NCBI GenBank assembly: GCA_036338025.1
Contig: JAYZDB010000020.1
Span: 1 to 7,495 of the forward strand
Length of the DNA stretch: 7,495 nucleotides
Source: JAYZDB01 sp036338025
GTDB taxonomy: Bacteria > Planctomycetota > UBA1135 > UBA2386
Direction: 5' to 3'
Positions 1-6,182 of this stretch are shown here, one piece after another; the stretch's first letter is position 1; the number at the start of each line of letters is the position of its first letter. The notes under the pieces are model-generated. The model made no database searches, was not told the DNA's origin, and saw nothing but the letters and a program-made list of their open reading frames with translations. Both the position numbers and the translations under genes were made by a program.

Positions 1-177
1 GAAGAAGAACGCCCACAAGTTGCCACCCAGGTCCATGGCTACGCGAGACATGAACTGGCCTTCCATTCGGACTGGCGCGGTAGCCCCATCGCTGATCATG
101 TGGAGCACAGGCGCCTGGGCGATGGTAGTGGGAGCCAGCAGGGAAGCCGCCAGGACAGCTGCAGTCGTGATGCGCAT
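1..177 (-). CDS. N-terminus of an exported protein of unknown function (partial, cut by window edge)
   Basis: Reading the minus strand from an ATG at 177-175 gives 59 codons with no stop, running off the left edge. The N-terminus MRITTAAVLAASLLAPTTIA-QA is a clear Sec signal peptide: one Arg, a hydrophobic core of about 12 residues and an Ala-x-Ala type end near residues 20-22. The mature part seen (VLHMISDGATAPV, then MSRVAMDLGGNLWAF) is too short to assign. The 'VAMD-GGN-W' stretch is reminiscent of repeat units of secreted beta-propeller or tandem-repeat proteins, but that is only an impression. The start is supported by GGAG at 188-185, seven bases upstream. The gene runs the same way as its upstream neighbour (stop at 411), with 233 bases between them, so it probably has its own promoter, though none could be identified. 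Confidence 0.72.
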   Translation of the reverse strand, partial: MRITTAAVLAASLLAPTTIAQAPVLHMISDGATAPVRMEGQFMSRVAMDLGGNLWAFFF

Positions 178-184
178 GGTTGGA

Positions 185-198
185 CTCCACTCGTGGAG
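185..198 (-). promoter_or_regulatory. Palindrome overlapping the Shine-Dalgarno of the exported-protein gene
   Basis: The 14-mer CTCCAC-TC-GTGGAG is a perfect 6-bp inverted repeat with a 2-base centre. In the minus-strand transcript its 3' arm contains the GGAG (188-185) that lies seven bases before the ATG at 177. As RNA it could fold back and cover the ribosome-binding site; as DNA it could be an operator half-site pair. The repeat and its overlap with GGAG are seen directly. Any regulatory role is inference, and a 2-base loop would force the innermost pair open. Confidence 0.35.
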
Positions 199-410
199 CG
201 GATTTGGAGAAATAGAGACGGGGGAGATACGAGTCGCTCAGGGTCCCAGGAATGACTTCCCGGTGGAATCACTCAGGAAGCCATACAGGACCACTCTACC
301 ACGATCGCCACCCACGGGATTCGCCCCCGATTGCTTTTGCGGCGTGCCTAGGTGTGTCAGGGGCGGGTTCTAATTCGCCTTGGAGCAACCCGGATCCCCG
401 CGGCTCCGCC

Positions 411-1502
411 CTATCGCTTGTGCGTGTAGCGTCGGAGCTTGCTGTCCCACTGCAGGCGGTCGCGGTGTTTCTTGATCCAGGGGCCCCAATCGGATGCGCC
501 CTCGTCGGGAAGCAACTGCGCAAGACGGGTGCGGACCGCCTTGACCACCGCCGCCTCGGGATAGCTCAGGAGCGCGGCGAGCAGATCGAGATCGACCGAC
601 ATGCGCTCGTAGCCGGCGGCGGCCCACGGTCTCAAGCGCTCTTCGATGCGGCGGATGCGTGCTCGCTGCTCCTTGGAGTCGTTTTGGATCCGGCTCGCGC
701 GCACGACCGGGAGAGCGAGGAACCCAAACGCATCCAAGACCTTGTCCGCGTCAGCGCGCACCTGCACATCCGCGTCCCCAAGGTCCACCAGCAACGCCTT
801 GATCTCCGCCCGCTTTTGTCGGCGGAGGTCTGCTGGGATCCGACCCCATTCCAGCTCGGCGAGCCGGTTCTCAAAGGCTGCGCGGTCCTTGATGGGAGCA
901 CCCAGGGGGAGGCAAAAGCTGAGGGTGCGGCCGCTGCCGGCGGCGTCCAGTTCGACGAAGCACCCATTGGCCGAAAGTGCGGGGTCTTTCTTGAAGACGT
1001 ACAGGATGTCCTTGCAACACTTACAAGACGGGCACGGACCGCGCTTGATCTCCTCCTTGGTCAGGGCCTGTTTCAACAAGACCTCGACCAGTGGCGTGCC
1101 CTCCTCGCTGCAAAAGACGAAGAGCGGCGCCTTTCCTGCATGGGTCCTACCGGAGAGGAGGAACTTGTCGCCTCGGGCATAGGCGTTTCCGGTGACCAAA
1201 AAACCGTTGCCGGCCGGTGAGACGAAGATGCGGCGGTACCCGAAGGCAATCATCTGCGGTGACGAAAGCGTCTTGTAGAGGCTGGACTTCTGCTCGCCGT
1301 CCTCGGTCCAGATGAAGTTGTGGAGGTAGCGCCAGCTGCTCTTCTCTTTCCCGGGGACCAGGGTGAATCTCGGATTGGCGGAGATCGGTGGCCCGGCCGG
1401 TCTCGGCACCTCGCAAGGACCGCCGCAATGTTGAGCGGCGCTCGGCGTTCCGATCGAGAGCGGGACGACGACCAGCAGGCCAGCGGGTAGCAGGTGTCTC
1501 AT
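411..1502 (-). CDS. Exported HEAT-like repeat protein with CxxCxCC cluster, function unknown
   Basis: This is a 363-residue protein. Residues 1-25 form a Sec signal peptide (MRHLLPAGLLVVVPLSIG, then TPSAAQ), so it should act in the periplasm or outside the cell. Residues about 40-150 are beta-rich and unrecognised (SPAGNGFLVTGNAYARGDKF at 95-114). A cysteine cluster, CPSCKCC, sits at 157-163, with further Cys at 26, 30, 131, 181 and 197; a metal site or disulfides are possible. Residues about 215-335 are charged helical repeats (LGDADVQVRADADKVLDAFG) typical of HEAT-like proteins, ending in a Trp-rich tail (W339, W342, W352). I chose the ATG at 1502 because GGAG lies eight bases upstream; the in-frame GTG at 1511 overlaps that GGAG and would add three residues before the signal peptide. 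It lies 163 bases downstream of the RND permease on the same strand; co-transcription is possible but nothing ties the functions. I do not recognise a named family. Confidence 0.8.
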   Translation of the reverse strand: MRHLLPAGLLVVVPLSIGTPSAAQHCGGPCEVPRPAGPPISANPRFTLVPGKEKSSWRYLHNFIWTEDGEQKSSLYKTLSSPQMIAFGYRRIFVSPAGNGFLVTGNAYARGDKFLLSGRTHAGKAPLFVFCSEEGTPLVEVLLKQALTKEEIKRGPCPSCKCCKDILYVFKKDPALSANGCFVELDAAGSGRTLSFCLPLGAPIKDRAAFENRLAELEWGRIPADLRRQKRAEIKALLVDLGDADVQVRADADKVLDAFGFLALPVVRASRIQNDSKEQRARIRRIEERLRPWAAAGYERMSVDLDLLAALLSYPEAAVVKAVRTRLAQLLPDEGASDWGPWIKKHRDRLQWDSKLRRYTHKR

Positions 1503-1510
1503 GAAGTGCA

Positions 1511-1514
1511 CTCC
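1511..1514 (-). promoter_or_regulatory. Shine-Dalgarno that decides the start at 1502
   Basis: The plus-strand CTCC reads GGAG on the minus strand. It is followed by eight bases and then the ATG at 1502-1500. A longer frame starting with GTG at 1511-1509 would place its first base inside this motif and have no comparable motif of its own, so the ATG is preferred. Confidence 0.6.
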
Positions 1515-1538
1515 ATCGACGGACTATAGCGGTTTTGA

Positions 1539-1682
1539 TCCAACTCACCCAACGAGTCCGACAACACCGGCTTCTCCGCGATCGCCGGCCAGTTGTTCCT
1601 GGCGATTCTCATCGCCCGCCTCGTCGGTCTGCACCTCGCCTGCCGCCTGCGCCAGCGGGAACCCGCTAGGCCTTCACCTTGA
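1539..1682 (+). pseudogene. Probable orphan C-terminal tail of an ion-channel-type membrane protein
   Basis: On the plus strand an open frame of 47 codons runs from just after a TGA at 1536-1538 to a TGA at 1680-1682. It encodes SNSPNESDNTGFSAIA, then GQLFLAILIARLVGLHLA, then a short basic tail CRLRQREPARPSP. The segment 'GQL(Y/F)LA(V/I)L(I/V)ARLVGL' resembles the final pore helix and tail seen at the C-terminus of many small bacterial two-TM potassium-channel-like (Ion_trans_2) proteins. The selectivity filter (TVGYG-like) and everything before it are missing, and I saw no in-frame start suited to a full gene. The 3' end overlaps the last codons of the RND permease on the opposite strand. 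I read this as the remnant of a channel gene whose 5' part was lost. Chance resemblance of a short hydrophobic frame is the main alternative. Confidence 0.45.
1654..1667 (-). repeat. Inverted repeat spanning the RND permease stop codon
   Basis: AGCGGG-AA-CCCGCT is a perfect 6-bp palindrome with a 2-base centre. It overlaps the TAG stop (1668-1666) of the permease and can be extended in minus-strand RNA by a G-U and a G-C pair. It could fold as a GC-rich hairpin at the end of the operon message. No U-tract follows on the minus strand, so it does not qualify as a canonical intrinsic terminator. It may stabilise the 3' end of the transcript or mean nothing. Confidence 0.3.
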
Positions 1683-4600
1683 AAACGATGGAGTAGAAGA
1701 CCGGCAACACGACCATGGTGAGCACGGTCGCGACCAACAAGCCGAAGATCACCGTAACGGCCATAGAAACGAAGAACGCATCGATCACCAAGGGCATCAT
1801 GCCGAGGATCGTCGTCGATGCGGCCATGCCGACCGGTCGGAGCCGACTCACGGCTGCGGACAACAGGGAATCCATCGCAGACTTCCCACCGGCAAGCTGC
1901 ACGTTTACCTCGTCGATCAGGACGATGGCGTTCTTGATCAGCATCCCGATCAGGCTGAGGAAGCCGAGCAGCGCCATGAATCCAAATGGCTGGCCGGTCG
2001 ATAGCAGTCCACCAGTCACTCCGATCACGCCCAGCGGGACACACAACCAGATCACCAACGGTAGTCGCAGCGAATTGAACAGAGCGATCGTGATCAACAC
2101 CATCAACAACACAAAGGTAGGAATGTTGCCGAACAGCGCCGCCTGGGCATCGCCGGAGTCCTCGTACTCGCCCCCCCACTCGCGGGAATACCCGGTCGGT
2201 AACTCGATCGCTTCGAGCTTCGGCCGCACGCGGGCAAATAGTTGGTTCGCCGCACCATGGATCGGATCGCAGTAGACGGTGATCGTGCGCTTGCGGTTGC
2301 GCCGGAGCACGAGGGCATCCTCATTGACGACTTCGAAACCGGACACGACCTGCCGCAGCGGGATCATCCGCTGAGCAACTGGATTGTAGATCTGGAGGTT
2401 ACGGATGCTGCCGATGTCCGAGCGTTGCGGTTCCTCGGCCCGGAGGATGATCGGCAGGATAAGGTCGTCCTCGCGATACACCCCGACCCGCTCGCCTTCG
2501 AATCCGCGGCGGATCGCAGCAGACACGTCGGGCCGCCGGATGCGTGCCAAGTTCGCGGTATTCTCGATGATCTGGGGCCGCACGACCTTCACGCGTTGGC
2601 GCCAATCCGTCTTGATCGACTTCGCGTCGAAGTCCTCCTGGTAGATGTTCTTGGCCTGCGTGGCCAACTGACGCAGGACGTCGGGATCGGGACCGCTGTA
2701 CCGGACCTGCACCTTGCCGGTCGATCCCGGGCCGAGCATGAACTTCGAGGCGTAGGTCAGCGCATCGGGGTACCGCTCAGCGAGATAGTTCTCGATCTCC
2801 GGCATCATCGAGTCGATCACGGCGGAGTCCGTGACATCGATGAATAGCTGGGCGTAGGCGCTGTTGGCCTTCTCCGGGCCGTAGGTCAGCAAGAACCGCA
2901 AGGCACCCTGTCCGACGCAGGAGCTGACGTGGGTCACCCCGTTCTTTTGTAGCAGGTACTCTTCGACCTCGGCAACGACCGCCGTGGTCCTGTCGATCTG
3001 GGTACCCTGCGGCATCCACACATCCACCATGAACTGCGGGCGTGTCGACGGCGGAAAAAAGCTGTGTTCCACCATGCCGAAGCCGAACACCCCCGAAAGG
3101 AACGCCAGCACCACGACGCCGACTGTGATCAGGCGCTTGCGGATGCAAGCAGACAAGAAGCTGCGGTAGCGGTTGTAGAACGACGTGTCGTACGGATCCT
3201 TCTGCTCTGCGCCCACCGCCACCTTCGGCACCTTGAGGAACATGACACAGAGCAGCGGTGTCACGGTGACCGCGGTCACCCAGCTCAACAGCAGCGATAC
3301 CTGGATCACCTGGTACAGCGATCGACAGAACTCGCCGGTCTTGTCCTGCGAGGTGCCGATGGCGGCGAACGCGAGGATTGCGACCATCGTCGCGCCGAGC
3401 AGCGGCCAGGCGGACTGCTTCACTACCGACGACGCGGCATCCTCGGGCTTCTCGCCGTTTTGCATGCGGACGAGCATGCCGTCAACGACGACGATCGCGT
3501 TGTCGACCAGCATGCCGAGCGCGATGATCAGCGCACCGAGCGAGATGCGCTCGAGCGCCACGCCCATCGGTTTCAGGAAGATGAACGAGGCCACGATCGT
3601 CAACAGGAGCACGAAGCCGATCAGCAGTCCGCTGCGCATGCCCATGAAGAACAGCAGCACGATGATCACGATCGCGACCGCTTCGAGCAGGGAGATGAGG
3701 AAGTTGCTGATCGCCGCCACCACGGAGTCGGACTGCACCGAGATCACGCCGAACTCGATACCCAGCGGCAGATCGGAGCGCAGTTCCGCCATCCGCTGCT
3801 TGAGCTTGATGCCCATCTCGACGACGTTGCCGCCGGCGATCGTCGAGATACCGAGCGCGATCCCGGGCTTGCCGTCAAACCGGACCAGCTGGGTCGGCGG
3901 CTCGACATAGTCCCGGCGGACATCGGCGATATCGCGCAGGAACACCTGCTGTCCCGAGCGCCCGCTGACCAGCAAGGTCTTGAACTGCTCGATGGTCTCG
4001 AATTCGCCAGTTGGCGACAGCGCCAGCAGCTCCGGGCCGACCTGCACCGACCCGGTATCGGTGACGACATTCTTCTTGCGTAACTCCTGGATCACCAACT
4101 GCTCGGAGATCCCGAGCTGCGCCATCCGATCGCGGTTGAGTTCGACGTAGATGCACTCTTGGCGCTCGCCGTACGAGGAGATCTTGGCGACATCCTGGAC
4201 CAGCATCAGTTCTTCCTGCAGCCAGTCGGTGACCTTCTTGAGTTCGGCGTAGCTGTAGCCGTCCCCGTAGACCACCGCCAGAATGCCGAAGACGTCGCCG
4301 TAGTCGTCGATGACCATCGGCGTACCGGCACCCGGCGGGAGTTCGCGGGCAACGTCGCCGACCTTGCGGCGCAATTCGTCCCAGACCTGCGGGAGGCCGT
4401 TCTTGTCGTACTTGTCCTTGACCGTGACGGTGACAGTCGAGACGCCCCGCATGGACCGGGACACAACCCGCTTGACCTGGCCGAGCTGTTGCGCGGCGGT
4501 CTCGATGCGGTCCGAGACTTCCTGCTCGACCTCGACGGGTGACGCGCCGGGATACGGCGTAATGACGAGTGCGTCCTTGATGGTGAACTCGGGGTCTTCG

Positions 4601-4704
4601 AGCCGGCTCATCGACCCGTACGAGACGGCGCCGGCGCCGAGCATGACGACGACCAGGACCAGGGTGACGACCTTGTTCTTGATCGCGATTGCGGCGAAAT
4701 CCAT
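1666..4704 (-). CDS. RND efflux transporter, inner-membrane permease (HAE1/AcrB-like)
   Basis: This 1012-residue protein is full length for the AcrB-type RND family. It is the proton-driven inner-membrane pump of a tripartite efflux complex. The order is typical: TM1 at about 11-30, a large periplasmic domain (about 35-330), TM2-TM6 (about 332-490), TM7 (about 525-545), a second periplasmic domain (about 547-857) and TM8-TM12 (about 860-1008). Family motifs seen include DALVITPYPGASPVEVEQEV near 44-63, GMLVDNAIVVVDG in TM4 (397-409), GMLIKNAIVLIDE in TM10 (920-932) and SRLRPVGMAASTTILGMMPL near 953-972. The relay residues D401 and K924 match AcrB D407 and K940; the AcrB D408 position is N402. 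The ATG at 4704 lies 12 bases after the adaptor's stop, with AGGG just before it, so the two are translated from one message. No outer-membrane channel gene lies downstream in the window. Substrates cannot be read from the sequence; the motifs fit the drug-exporting HAE1 branch better than the metal-exporting CusA branch. Confidence 0.96.
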   Translation of the reverse strand: MDFAAIAIKNKVVTLVLVVVMLGAGAVSYGSMSRLEDPEFTIKDALVITPYPGASPVEVEQEVSDRIETAAQQLGQVKRVVSRSMRGVSTVTVTVKDKYDKNGLPQVWDELRRKVGDVARELPPGAGTPMVIDDYGDVFGILAVVYGDGYSYAELKKVTDWLQEELMLVQDVAKISSYGERQECIYVELNRDRMAQLGISEQLVIQELRKKNVVTDTGSVQVGPELLALSPTGEFETIEQFKTLLVSGRSGQQVFLRDIADVRRDYVEPPTQLVRFDGKPGIALGISTIAGGNVVEMGIKLKQRMAELRSDLPLGIEFGVISVQSDSVVAAISNFLISLLEAVAIVIIVLLFFMGMRSGLLIGFVLLLTIVASFIFLKPMGVALERISLGALIIALGMLVDNAIVVVDGMLVRMQNGEKPEDAASSVVKQSAWPLLGATMVAILAFAAIGTSQDKTGEFCRSLYQVIQVSLLLSWVTAVTVTPLLCVMFLKVPKVAVGAEQKDPYDTSFYNRYRSFLSACIRKRLITVGVVVLAFLSGVFGFGMVEHSFFPPSTRPQFMVDVWMPQGTQIDRTTAVVAEVEEYLLQKNGVTHVSSCVGQGALRFLLTYGPEKANSAYAQLFIDVTDSAVIDSMMPEIENYLAERYPDALTYASKFMLGPGSTGKVQVRYSGPDPDVLRQLATQAKNIYQEDFDAKSIKTDWRQRVKVVRPQIIENTANLARIRRPDVSAAIRRGFEGERVGVYREDDLILPIILRAEEPQRSDIGSIRNLQIYNPVAQRMIPLRQVVSGFEVVNEDALVLRRNRKRTITVYCDPIHGAANQLFARVRPKLEAIELPTGYSREWGGEYEDSGDAQAALFGNIPTFVLLMVLITIALFNSLRLPLVIWLCVPLGVIGVTGGLLSTGQPFGFMALLGFLSLIGMLIKNAIVLIDEVNVQLAGGKSAMDSLLSAAVSRLRPVGMAASTTILGMMPLVIDAFFVSMAVTVIFGLLVATVLTMVVLPVFYSIVFKVKA

Positions 4705-4716
4705 GGTCCCTGCCGC

Positions 4717-5799
4717 CTACTTCGGCTGCCACTCGCGGACCAACTGGCCCTCGCGAAGGTAGTGGATGCCCGAAAGCGCAATGCGTTCGCCACTCTGCAG
4801 GCCGCTCTTGATCTGCACGCGGTCGCTCGTCATCTCGCCGAGCGTCACCGTCCGACGCTTCACCTTCATGTCTGCGCCAACCACCCAGACACACGATTTG
4901 CCGGTGTCGTCGCCGGCCACGGCGGCTGCCGGGATTCGCACACCACTCGAACCATCCTTGACGGCATCGGTCTTCACTTCGACGTGGCCGGTCATCCCGG
5001 AAAGCACCGACACATCTTGCGGGGGCGCGAAGATCAAGGTCGCTTCGTAGGTCCGCGAGACCGGATCGGCCGTCGTCGAGAACTCAGAGATCTTGGCGTC
5101 GAACTTCCGGTCCGGAATCGAGGACACGACCACCTTGGCGTTCACCCGCGCAGATCGCTCGGCGAGCGTGAGCTTGGGTTCGGCCAGGATCGCATCCGTC
5201 TCGGGCACCGCCACCTTGATCTCCATCCACGACGGGTCCTGCAAGGTCACCACCTCTTCCTTCGCCTTGACGTTGGCAAAGTTCTCGACCAGGGTCTTGG
5301 CGATCAGGCCGGCAAAGGGCGCCCGGAGTTCGGTGTCGCGGAGCGCCTTCTGGGCGTTTTGCAGCGCCGACTTCGCGGACTGGTCGAGTCGCTCGGCTTC
5401 CTCAACGGCCTTCTTCGCCACCCCACCGACGGCGAGCAACTTGCGCTGCCGCTCGAGGTCCGCGGCGGCGGACCTGGCCTGCGCCTGGGCCGCCGCGAGA
5501 TCCGCTTCGAAGCTGGTCTGGTCGAGCCTGGCGATCAGGTGGCCGACCTCGACCTTCTGGCCGCCCTTGACGGGAAACTCGATGATCTTCCCGGGAACTT
5601 CGAAGCCGATCCGCACCTCCTGGGCGGCAGCGATTTTGCCGAGATAGTCCCGGCGCCAGCCACGTTCGGAAGCACCCAGCGTCATGATCTTGATCGGTCG
5701 GCCGCTGTCGTCCTGCTCTGGCGGTTGGTCCACGCTGCATGCCTGGAAAACGCCGAAAAGAATGACTCCGAACGAGGTCTGTGCAACGAGGGATCTCAT
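4717..5799 (-). CDS. RND efflux periplasmic adaptor (membrane-fusion lipoprotein)
   Basis: This 360-residue protein has the standard adaptor architecture. A short signal peptide ends in a lipobox-like VFQA-C, with C21 as the likely lipidated residue; Phe at -3 is less usual. The lipoyl half-motifs lie at about 58-93 (VPGKIIEFPVKGGQKVEVGH) and 157-190 (LRAPFAGLIAKTLVENFANV). Between them is an Ala/Gln/Glu-rich coiled-coil hairpin (about 96-155). A beta-barrel domain (about 191-277) and a membrane-proximal domain (about 285-356, with RIPAAAV at 288-294) follow. It bridges the inner-membrane pump and an outer-membrane channel. The ATG at 5799 is chosen because it directly precedes the signal peptide; the frame can be opened 27 codons further upstream, but that extension is Pro/Arg-rich and would bury the signal. 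The Shine-Dalgarno is weak: GAGG lies about 12 bases upstream. It is the first gene of the operon and is followed after 12 bp by its permease. Confidence 0.94.
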   Translation of the reverse strand: MRSLVAQTSFGVILFGVFQACSVDQPPEQDDSGRPIKIMTLGASERGWRRDYLGKIAAAQEVRIGFEVPGKIIEFPVKGGQKVEVGHLIARLDQTSFEADLAAAQAQARSAAADLERQRKLLAVGGVAKKAVEEAERLDQSAKSALQNAQKALRDTELRAPFAGLIAKTLVENFANVKAKEEVVTLQDPSWMEIKVAVPETDAILAEPKLTLAERSARVNAKVVVSSIPDRKFDAKISEFSTTADPVSRTYEATLIFAPPQDVSVLSGMTGHVEVKTDAVKDGSSGVRIPAAAVAGDDTGKSCVWVVGADMKVKRRTVTLGEMTSDRVQIKSGLQSGERIALSGIHYLREGQLVREWQPK

Positions 5800-5801
5800 G
5801 A

Positions 5802-5954
5802 GTACTTCATGCCTCTGGATGGCTCGATCTCGAACGTACGGCCGAGACCGAGGTGCTGGGGAACATCCTGGCAATGGCACCGGAATTCCTGCTCATCATG
5901 CGAACTCCGTGGCGGTTCAAGACGAGGGCGGGGCTCAAAATGGTCGGCGTTTGA
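5802..5954 (+). pseudogene. Short unassigned plus-strand frame, possibly a gene tail without a start
   Basis: A frame of 50 codons is open from just after a TGA that overlaps the adaptor's start codon, to a TGA at 5952-5954. It reads WLDLERTAETEVLGNILAMA, then PEFLLIMRTPWRFKTRAGLK, then MVGV. Most codons end in G or C, as in the real genes here, and the composition is protein-like: an acidic helix, a short hydrophobic stretch, then a basic end. There is no convincing start codon or ribosome-binding site (GTG at 5853 and ATG at 5874 are the options). I do not recognise it. It could be the tail of a gene truncated where the efflux operon begins, a tiny protein, or chance. Confidence 0.22.
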
Positions 5955-5968
5955 TCCGTCCGGATCAA
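5951..5968. promoter_or_regulatory. Perfect 18-bp palindrome, possible operator
   Basis: TTGATCCG-TC-CGGATCAA has two perfect 8-base arms around a 2-base centre. It sits in the divergent intergenic region, about 150 bases upstream of the adaptor start and about 215 bases upstream of the M16 start. Size and symmetry fit a dimeric repressor site such as TetR- or MarR-type regulators use, and efflux operons are often controlled that way; no such regulator gene is in the window. Part of it (TGATCCGTCC) recurs at 6122-6131, but without the second arm. The alternative is an RNA hairpin; no U-tract follows on either strand. Confidence 0.35.
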
Positions 5969-6182
5969 GCCGAATCCCCTGCCTCAGCCAGAGGCCTGAG
6001 TGCAAATCCTCGTTTCAACAAGGGAGTCGCTGTACGATCCGGGACGCGAGAAGCACGGTCCCCGATCCGGCCGGCGTCGATGCCCGTCGAAGCCCCTTTC
6101 GCATCGAATTCTTCTCCACGATGATCCGTCCAAAGACCACCGGGTCCATCGCACCCCGCATCCCTGCTACCGTTCATCGGAC

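Larger units (their letters stand above)
5800..6182. other. Divergent intergenic region between the efflux operon and the M16 gene
   Basis: This 383-base stretch separates the minus-strand efflux operon from the plus-strand M16 gene and must hold both promoters. It contains a short unassigned plus-strand frame (5802-5954), a perfect 8-2-8 palindrome (5951-5968), a smaller hairpin GCCTC-AGCCA-GAGGC (5981-5995), and the 10-mer TGATCCGTCC twice (5952-5961 and 6122-6131). I looked for -35/-10 pairs on both strands. TACGAT at 6033-6038 resembles a -10 box, but no good -35 lies at proper spacing, so I make no promoter call. Frames crossing most of this region are Arg/Pro/Ser-rich and do not look like protein. 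Confidence 0.6.

Noticed and set aside
382..407. GGAGC...GCTCC inverted repeat just downstream of the HEAT-like gene, as an intrinsic terminator.
   Set aside because: The stem is only five pairs with a 16-base loop, and no U-tract follows on the minus strand.
252..1220. A 322-codon plus-strand open frame opposite the HEAT-like gene.
   Set aside because: It is antisense to a gene with signal peptide, ribosome-binding site and repeat structure; its own translation is low-complexity and has no recognisable domain.
3064..4083. A 339-codon plus-strand open frame, rich in His, Asp, Arg and Glu, opposite the RND permease.
   Set aside because: Its composition is what the complement of membrane-helix codons produces in GC-rich DNA; the permease on the other strand is certain.
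5796..6005. A 69-codon minus-strand frame whose stop overlaps the adaptor start (ATGA), suggesting translational coupling.
   Set aside because: The translation is Arg/Pro/His-rich with no protein-like pattern and no ribosome-binding site; the overlap is likely chance.
6010..6038. A sigma70-type promoter with TACGAT (6033-6038) as the -10 box for the M16 gene.
   Set aside because: No acceptable -35 hexamer is present at 16-18 bp spacing, and the -10 match is only four of six.
6000..6182. A 61-codon N-terminal extension of the M16 protein from a GTG at 6000.
   Set aside because: The extension is basic and low-complexity and would bury the hydrophobic leader that begins at the ATG at 6183.
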